From contig RIAZ01000003.1 in NCBI GenBank assembly GCA_003762615.1, positions 62,001 through 126,000 on the forward strand: DNA of 64,000 nucleotides. The letters run 5' to 3'. Numbering within the stretch: the first letter of the stretch is position 1; every line of letters starts with the position of its first letter. The translations under genes were made by a program, and so were the position numbers. Source of the DNA: Muribaculaceae bacterium Isolate-037 (Harlan). Lineage in GTDB: Bacteria; Bacteroidota; Bacteroidia; Bacteroidales; Muribaculaceae. The notes beneath the pieces were generated by a model. It saw only the letters and a list, made by a program, of their open reading frames with translations. It had not been told where the DNA came from and searched no databases. Below, one piece after another: positions 19,470-28,786 of this stretch.

Positions 19470-20912
19470 TTATCTAACGTGGAAACTCCACTTGGAATTA
19501 TCACTATCCATATCAAAATGTCCGAGAGTGGGTGTGCTGTCGGCAGTAGCCACAAGAGCAAGCTGCTCATCAGTGCCCGGCACCACCTTCGGCATTATGC
19601 GGTAAGTGCCGTCGGTCAGCTGCTCTATGCGCCACAACTGTTCGGGGGCACCGGTAAACTCCGGTACAGCCACAACTTCGGCATCGGCAGTAGCTGCAAG
19701 AGCCCTGTGCGTACCCTCGATCTCAATCTTATAATATTGTCCGCCAAGATACCCACCAGCCTCCGGCACGGCAGTGATTGTCCATTTCTGGTGTGGGCGG
19801 AACATGTAGTCGCCTGTTCTCACGGCAATCTCACCTTCGGGCCATGTGGAGATCACCTCCTCGAGAGTCTGTGATTTCAACGGCTCCAACGGTTCCTTAG
19901 GCTCCTCCCAAAACGGCACACGCGGAGCATCCATCCTGACAAAATCCACAGCCAGCTCAAGGGCATACCCACGTCGTTCCGACTCAATCTCGTATGTGCC
20001 CTCCTTCAAAAGCTCACCTGCCACGGGCCAATCATTCTTCCAGAGCAGAGGACGTATGGCAAGGACGCTTCTGCCGCCACGGTCAAAGTCAGCCTCATAA
20101 TGGAACGACATCTTCTCCACTCCGTCATCCTCTATGTAGCGACCGAAATGACCCGGACCGGTATTGCGGTCGCCGGCAGCTATCACCATCTTTCCTCCAC
20201 CTTTCAGCATGTCGCGCCCAATATTATCGAGATACGGACCCGTAACGTTGCGCGAACGCCCCACCACGATATTATACGTAGAATTGGGACCGTCACAGCA
20301 GGTGCCATGAGTGCCGAGAAGGTAATACCATCCGTCGCGATATATGAGATCGGTAGCCTCGCAATCTATCGCCACATCTACCGGCTCATTACCCTCCACG
20401 CGCTTACCCGTGGCAGGGTCGAGCTCCACGATACGGATAAAACCGAAATACGTGCCGTAAGAGAGCCACAGACGTCCGGTAGTCGGGTCGAGCAGCAATC
20501 CGGCATCAATAGCATCGCAATCCTCATCATCGAGCGAACGCGCCACCTCGACAGGCTCCGTAAACTTGAAGTCGGGCGAGTCAGGGTCAAGAGTCTTGTT
20601 CCACATCGTCAGCACCTGACCGGCATGACCGCCGCCCAGACCGCCACCGGTGGCACTGTATGCCACAAGATAACGGTCGCCAATCTTTATCGCATCGGGT
20701 GCGGCACCCCCACCGGGACGCACCGCGCCGCTTCTCCACGTCCAGCCGTCGTCAGATATCAGACCACCTCTCCCGGTGCCAAACGTATAGTATTTCCCGT
20801 CGCACTTCACGATCGTCGATGGGTCGTGGATATATGGTGCGCCATCCAGGGCAAATGTAGGGATAGCGGATGCCATTGCCAGAAATCCGCCCAATAATAT
20901 TCTTCTATTCAT
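19470..20912 (-). CDS. GH43 (endo-arabinanase-like) with C-terminal lectin-like domain
   Basis: 480 residues, signal peptide ending near TFALDG, GH43 propeller (about 24-310) with Asp30 in YIHDPST, Asp136 in DAIDAGLL and Glu185 in CEATDLI. The opening HDPS and the length of the propeller fit the arabinan endo-1,5-alpha-arabinosidase branch. The last 120 residues contain two repeats (HRALAATADAEVV, QLALVATADSTPT, each followed by a W-containing strand), like a ricin-type beta-trefoil that could bind sugar. It is co-transcribed: the upstream gene's stop is seven bases away. Confidence 0.85.
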   Translation of the reverse strand: MNRRILLGGFLAMASAIPTFALDGAPYIHDPSTIVKCDGKYYTFGTGRGGLISDDGWTWRSGAVRPGGGAAPDAIKIGDRYLVAYSATGGGLGGGHAGQVLTMWNKTLDPDSPDFKFTEPVEVARSLDDEDCDAIDAGLLLDPTTGRLWLSYGTYFGFIRIVELDPATGKRVEGNEPVDVAIDCEATDLIYRDGWYYLLGTHGTCCDGPNSTYNIVVGRSRNVTGPYLDNIGRDMLKGGGKMVIAAGDRNTGPGHFGRYIEDDGVEKMSFHYEADFDRGGRSVLAIRPLLWKNDWPVAGELLKEGTYEIESERRGYALELAVDFVRMDAPRVPFWEEPKEPLEPLKSQTLEEVISTWPEGEIAVRTGDYMFRPHQKWTITAVPEAGGYLGGQYYKIEIEGTHRALAATADAEVVAVPEFTGAPEQLWRIEQLTDGTYRIMPKVVPGTDEQLALVATADSTPTLGHFDMDSDNSKWSFHVR

Positions 20913-20919
20913 CTTCGCT

Positions 20920-21669
20920 TTACTGATAACTGATTGTGAAATTGTCTACCGGTCTGCCTGACTCATCCATAAACCTGGCACAGAAATCGCTCATGCCCGG
21001 ACCATTGATGACCGCACACCATATCGTGTTTTTCCCCTTTTTCAAAGTAAGACGCTTTGAAGCACCGTCATCCGCCACCATACGCCGGTCGCCGGAAAGG
21101 GTAAGCACCTCTTCCCCGTTTATCCACCATCTTGAAGCGGAATTAGAACCGGCGGAGAGACGCACATTCTCAATATCCTCATCACAATTTATTGTAGTGA
21201 CGGCGAAGAAGATTATGCCATACACAGGCTTCTTCAGTGCAGCCGAGAAACGATACAGCTTGTAGTTATCCAGCTTGCTGTCGAGAGCATGCCATTTCAG
21301 TTTCTTACCGTTGACCTTGACGGATGCCCCGTTTTTAGGGGGCAACTGAAGCTGCCCCTTGAAATACTCCGTCGAGAATACATCGTCAAGATAACTGTCG
21401 GTAAACACTGCGTTCGAACGGTTGGGTTTCTCGATAGGCTCCAGCACACTCCATCGGCGGATAAATCCTGTGCTATCGGGAGAAATAAGAGGCGTCGTGC
21501 CCTCTTCAAAATAATCGGAGAGATATGTGGGCGTCTGTATCACGTAGTCCTGTCTCACGGGAGGGAACTCCGGTGGAGTCGGCGTAGAGCTCTCCTGCGC
21601 ATCTGCCAGCGCCACCCCGGAAATCAACAGCGATACTGCCGTGATATTCTTAAAAATTTGAGATTTCAT
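20920..21669 (-). CDS. Secreted protein of unknown function in the xylan-type PUL
   Basis: 249 residues from the ATG at 21669; a GTG at 21690 would add seven residues before the signal peptide and is less likely. After a signal peptide (ending ADAQES) and a Pro-rich stretch (TPTPPEFPPV) it is a mostly beta protein with features of the jelly-roll domains that precede sugar esterases or bind glycans: SRWWINGEEVLTLSGD and LKKGKNTIWCAVINGPG. No catalytic Ser/His set is visible. Its place between susD and the GH43 genes suggests an accessory glycan-binding or surface role; I do not recognise a family. Confidence 0.7.
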   Translation of the reverse strand: MKSQIFKNITAVSLLISGVALADAQESSTPTPPEFPPVRQDYVIQTPTYLSDYFEEGTTPLISPDSTGFIRRWSVLEPIEKPNRSNAVFTDSYLDDVFSTEYFKGQLQLPPKNGASVKVNGKKLKWHALDSKLDNYKLYRFSAALKKPVYGIIFFAVTTINCDEDIENVRLSAGSNSASRWWINGEEVLTLSGDRRMVADDGASKRLTLKKGKNTIWCAVINGPGMSDFCARFMDESGRPVDNFTISYQ

Positions 21670-21770
21670 AAAAATCAGTTGTATTATCACAAATAAGAAG
21701 TTCCCCTCAGGAGCACGTGGCTCAAGAAGGGAACCTCCCTTATATTAAATTACCTACTTCCCTATTGTTT

Positions 21771-23441
21771 TTATTCACCGCTGGGATTTTGCTTCAGATT
21801 CGGGTTGATCGAAGTGGCATCATACGGGAAGGGGAAATATTCATGTTTCCCTTTGATGAATCCGGAGCGTCCCTGGTTAGGATTAGAGTATTCCACGTAT
21901 ATCCTGTGTTTCGGCTCCCCTTTTGTGAAGAACGCGTCGTAGGTAGACGGGATATTCTTACCGTTGTTGACAACGCCATCGGTGTCGCCCCATCTTACCA
22001 TATCGGGGAAACGCACACCCTCGATCCACATCTCATAACCCTTCTCGTTCTTCACCTCATCAAGAGTGAGCTGAGATGAGATATGAGCTGATCCGGCACG
22101 TTTCTGAATAGCCTGCAGATATTGCAGACCATCGTTATCGCCAGTCACGGCACAAGCCTCGGCATACATCAGAAGCACCTCTGCATAACGGAAGATCGTC
22201 AGGTTCTTGAAACCATACCAACCCTTCTCATTATCCTCCGGCCAAGCCACAATCTTGTTTGCAAAATATCCACCGAAGCCATACAGACCTGTAGCATCCT
22301 TGATGCCGATCTGATCACTTGTCTCACGCTGTTCGCGGGTAAGACCCTGAGCACCGTTCCAATCCATCTCATAGAGGAACTCATCGGGAGTGAGGAAAGT
22401 AGCCTTACGACGCGGAGAATCGCCATCGTTAGCAAGCATCCTTTCAGCAAAGTCCTCACGGATTGAGTGTCCGCCCCAGCCATCTGTGCCTATAAATGAG
22501 GGTCGGGAAGCCAGCTTGTCGGTACGCCAGTTCCAGAACTGTATCCACATCCACGACGTGCGCTGAATCTTGTTTGACCAGTCCCCGATATTCGGATTCT
22601 CCAGACAGTTCGCCTGGAATATCATCTCCTCACAGAGATCGCCTGAAGCATGGAACAGGTTCGCCCAACGATCAGTAGGCACGAGTTCATATTTATTGGA
22701 AGAGATCACCTGCTTTAGATCCTTCTTGGCATTCTCATAATCCTCCATAAAGAGACGCGCCTTTCCGGCAAGAGTCAATGCAAGACCTTTAGTCACCTTG
22801 GAAGCACCCACCTTATCGGATGGATCAGTACGCTCATCAAGATCCGCAACAGATTCCTCAGCCTCTTTTGCACACCATTCAAGAAGAGCCTTGTGACCGC
22901 CTTCAAAGTTTGTCGGCTTGGTATCCGGGGGGAGGATATGATCCACGAGCGGCGGACAATCCCAACCTATGGCAAGCGTGAAGTGTGCCCACGCACGTAA
23001 TACACGCGCCTCAGCTCTCACGCGACGTTTCACATCTGTGTCGTCAGCCACATGGTCAAGGATGAGGTTGGCATCGTAGATCACGGCATACAATCCCCAG
23101 TAAGAGTGCTTTATCACCTCGTTCTGCGAATCATAGCGGAATTCATTTATCTGAGCGGCAAAGTCATTGTCGCCATACATGTTGCCTGCGGCAAGCATGT
23201 CGTCGCCCGCCTCGTTGAAGAGTACCGGAAGCGCGACATATATACCATGTGTTCCTACTCCCGCAATGTTAAGACAGAACGACTGATAGAGGTTGTTGCA
23301 GGCATTCTGTGCATCATCATCGGTATTATAGAAATCCTTGACGGCAATGACGCCCTTCTGATCTATGTCGAGACGATCCTCACATCCTCCCATGAAGAGA
23401 GTCGCGCCTAATCCTATAAGGGAAAACAATATCTTTTTCAT
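21771..23441 (-). CDS. SusD/RagB-family lipoprotein (xylan-type PUL)
   Basis: 556 residues from MKKILFSLIG; the frame runs 17 codons further upstream but only this ATG gives a proper lipobox (MGGC, Cys20). SusD hallmarks: CEDRLDIDQKG after the lipid Cys, TPR helices, and near the end MWIEGVRFPDMVRWGD, then YFPFPYDATSINPNLKQNP. It is the surface partner of the SusC encoded 31 bases upstream. Specificity for xylan is inferred from the GH43/GH8 genes. Confidence 0.92.
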   Translation of the reverse strand: MKKILFSLIGLGATLFMGGCEDRLDIDQKGVIAVKDFYNTDDDAQNACNNLYQSFCLNIAGVGTHGIYVALPVLFNEAGDDMLAAGNMYGDNDFAAQINEFRYDSQNEVIKHSYWGLYAVIYDANLILDHVADDTDVKRRVRAEARVLRAWAHFTLAIGWDCPPLVDHILPPDTKPTNFEGGHKALLEWCAKEAEESVADLDERTDPSDKVGASKVTKGLALTLAGKARLFMEDYENAKKDLKQVISSNKYELVPTDRWANLFHASGDLCEEMIFQANCLENPNIGDWSNKIQRTSWMWIQFWNWRTDKLASRPSFIGTDGWGGHSIREDFAERMLANDGDSPRRKATFLTPDEFLYEMDWNGAQGLTREQRETSDQIGIKDATGLYGFGGYFANKIVAWPEDNEKGWYGFKNLTIFRYAEVLLMYAEACAVTGDNDGLQYLQAIQKRAGSAHISSQLTLDEVKNEKGYEMWIEGVRFPDMVRWGDTDGVVNNGKNIPSTYDAFFTKGEPKHRIYVEYSNPNQGRSGFIKGKHEYFPFPYDATSINPNLKQNPSGE

Positions 23442-23472
23442 GTTGTCTTTTTTTCTTTTTAATATTACTTGA

Positions 23473-26400
23473 TCAGAATCCGATAGTGGCACCGAAAGTC
23501 ACCTTCTTCATTGTCGGATAAGAACCTATGTCATATCCGGCAGCGCCATTGTTGGACGTTGTGGCAGTCTCGGGATCCATACCGGGATATTTAGAGAATG
23601 TGAAGAAATCATCCAGAGATACGAAGAACCTCAGATCCTTGATAAAGGCTTTTCTTGTAAGCTCTTTAGGCACGGTGTAGCCGAGCTGTATCTGCTTGAT
23701 CTTGAAGTATGAGCCATTGAACATGGATGCGCTTGAACTCCAGAAATTGCGGTCGTGAGCCACCTGACCCACCTCCGGCATCTTGGCATTATGATTGTCG
23801 GCAGTCCATGCATTATCCATATAGTATTTCAAAGAGTTTCGCATCGGGGTGTCGGCACGGTAAAGCACGTTGTAGATCTTGTTGCCGGCAACGCCTGTAC
23901 CGAACACTGTCAGGTCTAAGCCTTTCCAAGCAAGATTAAGAGTAACGCCGTATGTGACCTTCGGAATTGCCGAGCCTATGTCGGTCATATCCTCCTCTGT
24001 CAGCTCTGATGAAGATACGATATTACCTGCACCATTACGGAACATTGGGGCACCTGTCTCCTTATTTACGCCGGCGTAGTCATACGCACGGAAATACCAT
24101 ATCGAGTGACCTCTCTCCATAGCACTGCTGACCATGTTGTTGGTGCCGTCTACACCACCCTTTGCAGTGATTATGCGAGCAATGTCATCATAAAGATAAG
24201 TGACCCTGTTGCGGAGAGTTGACATATTGGCTGACACACTGTAGCTGAAATCACCGATATTGTCACGCCAGCCGAGTTCAAGCTCGAAACCACGGTTGTT
24301 GATCTTACCGGCATTGATGGTGGTGGTATTGGAGTAAACCTCCGGAACCGGATTGATCTGGATAAGAAGGTCGTTAGTGTTCTTGTTGTAGTAGTCAAGA
24401 CCGGCAGTGAGTCGACCGTCAAGGAATCTCATGTCGATACCCAAGTCGAACTGCTCGGAAGTTTCCCATCTCAGGTCGGGGTTAGCAAGACCTGTAGGAT
24501 ACGATCCATAATACTGGTTGGGATTATCTCCATACTGATACCATGCGCTGTTGTAGCTGATCGGCGATACGTAGGGATAATTGTTCAACACATTGATATT
24601 ACCATTCTTACCCCAAGAACCACGTATTTTCAGGAAGGACATCACGGATGGATTCACATTGTCGCGGAAGAATGCCTCGTTAGATGTGGTCCAACCCACA
24701 GACACAGAAGGGAATTTACCCCAACGTTTGTTAGCGGGAAGTTTGGAAGTGTCGAATGCATCGGCACGGAAGTTAAATTGTACGTTGTAGCGGTTGTCGT
24801 AGGCATACATGACACGTCCGAAGTATGAGAGACTTGTTGCAAGTCCGATGATATTGCCAATGCTCTTCGTCGTGGTCTCTGCGGAATTCACGAAATCAAG
24901 ATACTGGAAGAGAGGACCGTCGCCGTTCAGAATCTTGCTGCCACCGGTGCCTTTTGCAGAAGCCGATACGTTGTCGGTCTTTGTCTGTGTAAATGACATA
25001 CCGATCATGGCACCAATATCATGCTTCCCGAAAGAATTGTTATAGTTGATGAAGTTTTCCCACTGATAGTAGTATCCATTGTTTGCAGCAGCCGAGATCT
25101 CATAGTCAGTTGCCTTTGCCTGACCGTTCATATAATATGGTTCCGCATAATTGTGGCTGTTGTGCTGCGAGATACGATAAGAGAAACGGGAAGTCAGCAC
25201 AAGACCTTTCAACGGCATCAAGTCAAGGAAACCTGTGCCTCTGACAGTGAATCCGGAGTTCTTCTGATTGTTGCGGTCAAGTTGGAGGATAGGGTTGCCG
25301 TTGTCGTCATTCTGGAATTTTGAAGTGGCATAATATTTACCATTGGGAGCAATCTTAATCATGGAGGGATCAGCCTCATACTGAGTCATCATGTCGGCAG
25401 TGAAATCTTTCGTGCTCTCCCAGTATACCGGTGTCAGAGGGTCAAGAAGCAGAGCCGGGGCAAGCATTGAGCCGTATGCACTCTGCTGGGTGATGCTGCG
25501 GGTGTGCCATCTCTCGATAGAGGTGTTGGTGCCCACCTTGATCCAATCATAAAGTTTATATTCCGCATTGAGCTGTGCGGTCAGTCGGGAATAGGTATCC
25601 TTCTTCCCCTTCACGATACCGTCATTGTCAATATAATTGATTGAGGTGAAGAAATTACCCTTCTCGTTTCCACCTTGGAAAATCACAGAATGTTGTGTAG
25701 CCCAGCTGGGTTCGAACACTTCTTTAATCCAGTCGGTCTCAGCCGGATTATCATAATTCACGCCATTGTCAGAGCAGAGTTTCTTCATGTCGTAGCCGGA
25801 TAGTTCCTTATAACGGATCCAATCCTTCGCGCCGAAGATTTCGGGAGTCTTACCAAGACGCTGGTTGATAGCCTTGAAAGAATATATCACTCTCGGCTGT
25901 CCGTCGCGCACGTTACCATTCTTTGTAGTGATGAGAATCACACCGTTACCCGCCTCGGCACCATATATGGCAGCGGAAGCGGCATCCTTCAGCACCTCCA
26001 TAGATTCGATCATAGAGGGGTCGAGATACTGAATATTGTCTACCTTAAGACCGTCTACAATCAACAACGGACCGAGCTGTCCGGAGTTGGATGAGTAACC
26101 ACGTATACGGATTTTTGCACCCTCACCCGGAGCACCGGATGAATTGAGCACCTGCACGCCTGAAGCCTTTCCCTGAAGAGCAGCACCGGCATCAGTAGTG
26201 GCAAGACCTTTTATATCATTTGCAGATACGGAGGAGATGGATCCGGTCACATCACTCTTCTTCTGCACGCCGTAACCCACGACCACGAGTTCTTCAAGCT
26301 CCTTGTTGTCTTCTCTCATCACAACATTAATATGATCCTGCGAGCCAACAACAATCGTCTGCGGGGCATATCCCACATAAGAGAATACAAGCGAAGATTT

Positions 26401-26601
26401 AGGGTTAACTTTGATAGAGAAGTTGCCGTCAAGATCGGTAATCGTGCCGTTTGATGTGCCTTTCTCTACAATACTTACGCCAATCAACGGTTCCTGATTG
26501 GCATCTTTCACTGTTCCGGTCAGTGTTTTAGTTTGAGCCGAAACACCTATGAATACAAACAGCATACATAGGAAAATCGTTACATGTTTTATCATGCGCA
26601 T
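23473..26601 (-). CDS. SusC/RagA-family TonB-dependent transporter (xylan-type PUL)
   Basis: 1042 residues from the ATG at 26601. Signal peptide (ending GVSAQ), carboxypeptidase-regulatory-like domain (LTGTVKDANQEPLIGVSI), TonB-box region ELEELVVVGYGV, plug with LLIVDGLKV and ASAAIYGAEAGNGVILI, and a barrel ending VTFGATIGF. Full length for the family. First gene of an operon with SusD, a secreted protein and three GH43-type enzymes; its promoter faces a divergent AraC-type gene across 470 bases. Confidence 0.94.
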   Translation of the reverse strand: MRMIKHVTIFLCMLFVFIGVSAQTKTLTGTVKDANQEPLIGVSIVEKGTSNGTITDLDGNFSIKVNPKSSLVFSYVGYAPQTIVVGSQDHINVVMREDNKELEELVVVGYGVQKKSDVTGSISSVSANDIKGLATTDAGAALQGKASGVQVLNSSGAPGEGAKIRIRGYSSNSGQLGPLLIVDGLKVDNIQYLDPSMIESMEVLKDAASAAIYGAEAGNGVILITTKNGNVRDGQPRVIYSFKAINQRLGKTPEIFGAKDWIRYKELSGYDMKKLCSDNGVNYDNPAETDWIKEVFEPSWATQHSVIFQGGNEKGNFFTSINYIDNDGIVKGKKDTYSRLTAQLNAEYKLYDWIKVGTNTSIERWHTRSITQQSAYGSMLAPALLLDPLTPVYWESTKDFTADMMTQYEADPSMIKIAPNGKYYATSKFQNDDNGNPILQLDRNNQKNSGFTVRGTGFLDLMPLKGLVLTSRFSYRISQHNSHNYAEPYYMNGQAKATDYEISAAANNGYYYQWENFINYNNSFGKHDIGAMIGMSFTQTKTDNVSASAKGTGGSKILNGDGPLFQYLDFVNSAETTTKSIGNIIGLATSLSYFGRVMYAYDNRYNVQFNFRADAFDTSKLPANKRWGKFPSVSVGWTTSNEAFFRDNVNPSVMSFLKIRGSWGKNGNINVLNNYPYVSPISYNSAWYQYGDNPNQYYGSYPTGLANPDLRWETSEQFDLGIDMRFLDGRLTAGLDYYNKNTNDLLIQINPVPEVYSNTTTINAGKINNRGFELELGWRDNIGDFSYSVSANMSTLRNRVTYLYDDIARIITAKGGVDGTNNMVSSAMERGHSIWYFRAYDYAGVNKETGAPMFRNGAGNIVSSSELTEEDMTDIGSAIPKVTYGVTLNLAWKGLDLTVFGTGVAGNKIYNVLYRADTPMRNSLKYYMDNAWTADNHNAKMPEVGQVAHDRNFWSSSASMFNGSYFKIKQIQLGYTVPKELTRKAFIKDLRFFVSLDDFFTFSKYPGMDPETATTSNNGAAGYDIGSYPTMKKVTFGATIGF

Positions 26602-26640
26602 CAATTTTGTTAGGTTAAATTATGTGTTGGTTTTTTGGCA

Positions 26641-26667
26641 CAAAAGTATGCCACACGAATCCGAGCA
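26641..26667 (-). promoter_or_regulatory. Promoter of the xylan-type susC operon
   Basis: TACTTTTG on the minus strand (26641-26648) matches TAnnTTTG; TTG (26665-26667) lies 16-17 bases upstream, slightly close. The leader would be about 35 bases. Confidence 0.55.
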
Positions 26668-27076
26668 ATGTTTAATTTTAGATATTTTTTAATTTATTTT
26701 ACAATTTGAAATGCTTTTGATACATATTTGAAAGCCAAAATGGGGATAATATAATATATGTAACCTCCTTTTATTGATTTTTAAACCTGCAATTTATGAT
26801 TATATATAATGGTCACATTTCAGGATTTCACTAAATTTAGCAATATACCAAGTTTTGATATAAAAATTTCAAATTATTATATCCGTCGCCATTCTTTATT
26901 ATTAATTTTGTATGCGATTTTTATCCAAAAGATTGAAATTATCCATAAGAGACATCTGAATCATCATTGACAATAGGCAGACGCCTATCAGCTCAATTCA
27001 ATATATATCATCCCTCCCTATCATTCATCAACATTCTTCATTCTTCACGATTTTATAGTCTAAAATCAATTATATC
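26668..27076. other. AT-rich divergent regulatory region
   Basis: About 400 bases, strongly AT-rich, between the divergent susC and AraC-type genes. I see no ORF. It is where operator sites for the PUL should be, but I cannot point to a clear repeat. Confidence 0.45.
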
Positions 27077-27481
27077 ATGAGTAATTATTCGTTTGATACG
27101 AACCATTCCGATGAAAATGAGAAATCGGAGAACCCGTATGTACCGGATTCAAAAGAGACGCCTGAATTTGTCGCACAATTCATAGAGGTGCTTGACCGGC
27201 ATCTTTGCGACACCTGTTTTAAAAAGGAGGATTTCGCGGCAGAGATGGGCGTCAGCATATCTCTTCTCTACAAAAGGATAAAATTGCTGACAGGTCTTTC
27301 TGTAGCCGACTTCATACGCAACTACAAGATGCAACTTGCAACTACACTACTAAACGACAAATCAATATCAATAGGAGAAATCTCTTTTAAATGCGGCTAT
27401 TCCTCAATCGGATATTTCAGCACCGTCTTCAGAAAGCATTTCGGATATACACCTACAGAATACCGCAACCGCCTCCCGTAA
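27077..27481 (+). CDS. Stand-alone AraC-type helix-turn-helix regulator
   Basis: 134 residues: a polar N-terminal 25-30 residues, then a complete AraC/XylS DNA-binding domain (about 35-132) with MGVSISLLYKRIKLLTGLS, GEISFKCGYSSIGYFSTVF and the closing FGYTPTEYRNR. The preceding segment FVAQFIEVLDRHLCDTCFKKEDFAAE is just like the start of the output domain of Bacteroides hybrid two-component systems, yet the sensor, kinase and receiver parts are absent and the upstream DNA is non-coding. Either a free-standing regulator or the surviving tail of such a system. Divergent from the xylan-type susC, so probably its regulator. Confidence 0.85.
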   Translation: MSNYSFDTNHSDENEKSENPYVPDSKETPEFVAQFIEVLDRHLCDTCFKKEDFAAEMGVSISLLYKRIKLLTGLSVADFIRNYKMQLATTLLNDKSISIGEISFKCGYSSIGYFSTVFRKHFGYTPTEYRNRLP

Positions 27482-27494
27482 GAATAAGAATGGA

Positions 27495-27533
27495 ATAATC
27501 GGCTCAAATCTGATTGATCTGAGCCGATTATTA
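27495..27533. terminator. Bidirectional terminator hairpin
   Basis: AATAATCGGCTCA and TGAGCCGATTATT form a perfect 13-base stem, 14 bases after the AraC-type stop. It belongs to the CGGCTCA stem family. Confidence 0.75.
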
Positions 27534-27678
27534 TTGGACCTCTTGGACTTCTTGGACCTCTTGGACTTATTGGACCTATTAGACTTATTGGACCTATTAG
27601 ACCTCTTGGAATTATTGGACCTCTTTTACCTCTTTTACTTTTTTTACTTCTTGGAGCTCTTTTACTTCTTGGACTTCT
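27534..27678. repeat. 9-base-period array (TTGGACCTC type)
   Basis: About 16 tandem nine-base units: TTGGACCTC, TTGGACTTC, TTGGACTTA, TTAGACTTA, TTTTACCTC and so on. It fills the whole space from the terminator to the stop of the convergent dehydrogenase gene. Read in frame it encodes only Leu-Asp-Leu repeats, which I do not take as protein. Confidence 0.85.
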
Positions 27679-28632
27679 TTATGAGACTACGTTGCGGGGA
27701 GTGCCTGATAGGAAGGCTGACAGATTGTCTTCGCAGATATGCATCAGGCGGCGGCGTGCCTCTACGGATGCCCATGCTATATGGGGGGTGATGTATGCGT
27801 TCGGAGCGGTAAGCAAGGGATTGTCGGGGGAAGGTGGTTCTGTGCTTAGAACGTCGGCACAGAATGCCGCTACCCTACCCTCTTTAAGTGCGTCTGCCAT
27901 TGCATCCTCATCTACGAGCGGTCCGCGACCTGTGTTTATCACTATTGCGGAGGGTTTCATCCCTCTCAACCGGTCGGCATTGACAAGATGCTTGGTAGAT
28001 GGAGTGAGCGGACAATGAAGCGACAGCACATCGCTATCGGCAAAGAGCCGGTCCATATCCACTTTCGCAACACCCTCCGGCAACTCGTCCTGCGGCTTCG
28101 ATGTGTAGGCTATCACGTTCATTCCGAAAGCACGTGCAATGCGGGCAACCGTCATTCCGATGTGTCCGAGTCCCACAATGCCGAAATTCTTTCCGGCAAG
28201 TTCTGTCAGCGGATAGTCCCAATAGCAGAAGTCGGGGTTACGGCTCCATCTTCCGTTGCGGTTCTCCTCTGCATAGTGTTCCACTCTGTTCGTCACGTTC
28301 AAGAGATGGGCAAACACCATCTGTGCCACTGAATCCGTGCTGTAGGCAGGGATATTCGTCACTGTTATTCCGGCTTGGCGGGCTGCATCGATGTCTACCA
28401 CGTTATATCCGGTGGCAAGCACTCCGACGTATTTAAGATGGGGCAATGACTGAAGCATCTCTTTGTCAAGCACCACCTTATTGGTAAACAATACGTCGGC
28501 ATCCTTTGCACGGTCGGCAATCCGGTCGGGGGATGTGCGGTCGTAGACTGTTACCTCGCCGTATTTGTCGAGCCATTCCCAGCTGAGATCGCCGGGATTC
28601 AGTCCGTATCCGTCAAGAACTACTATTTTCAT
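27679..28632 (-). CDS. D-isomer-specific 2-hydroxyacid dehydrogenase
   Basis: 317 residues, the normal length. NAD-binding Rossmann motif FGIVGLGHIGMTVARIA (about 148-165), substrate/catalytic Arg in VINTGRGPLVDE, Glu in the following LSTEPPSPDNPL region and catalytic His in YITPHIAWAS. The family reduces 2-oxo acids such as hydroxypyruvate, glyoxylate or pyruvate with NADH; the closest general pattern is glycerate/hydroxypyruvate reductase, but the substrate cannot be fixed from sequence. It is a single gene, convergent with the AraC-type regulator. Confidence 0.9.
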   Translation of the reverse strand: MKIVVLDGYGLNPGDLSWEWLDKYGEVTVYDRTSPDRIADRAKDADVLFTNKVVLDKEMLQSLPHLKYVGVLATGYNVVDIDAARQAGITVTNIPAYSTDSVAQMVFAHLLNVTNRVEHYAEENRNGRWSRNPDFCYWDYPLTELAGKNFGIVGLGHIGMTVARIARAFGMNVIAYTSKPQDELPEGVAKVDMDRLFADSDVLSLHCPLTPSTKHLVNADRLRGMKPSAIVINTGRGPLVDEDAMADALKEGRVAAFCADVLSTEPPSPDNPLLTAPNAYITPHIAWASVEARRRLMHICEDNLSAFLSGTPRNVVS

Positions 28633-28697
28633 GGAAGCGTTGAAAATTTAGAATTTAGAATTTAAAATTTGATATTGGTTTTATTTGAAGGGGACGC

Positions 28698-28717
28698 ACC
28701 CCTCGCCCATGGGCGAG
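28698..28717. repeat. 20-base perfect palindrome
   Basis: CCCTCGCCCATGGGCGAGGG between the dehydrogenase and rsmA, followed by CCCCCTTTAGGGGGGG near 28763. These are REP-like or mRNA-end hairpins; function not known. Confidence 0.6.
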
Positions 28718-28786
28718 GGCACTGAACTCCAGCAAACACATATATGCCGACTTTTTTACTCCCCCTTTAGGGGGGGTGGGGGCTAT

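Noticed and set aside
27534-27791. Open frame coding Leu-Asp-Leu repeats after the AraC-type gene
   Set aside because: It is the translation of the nine-base array and runs antisense into the dehydrogenase gene; no protein-like part.
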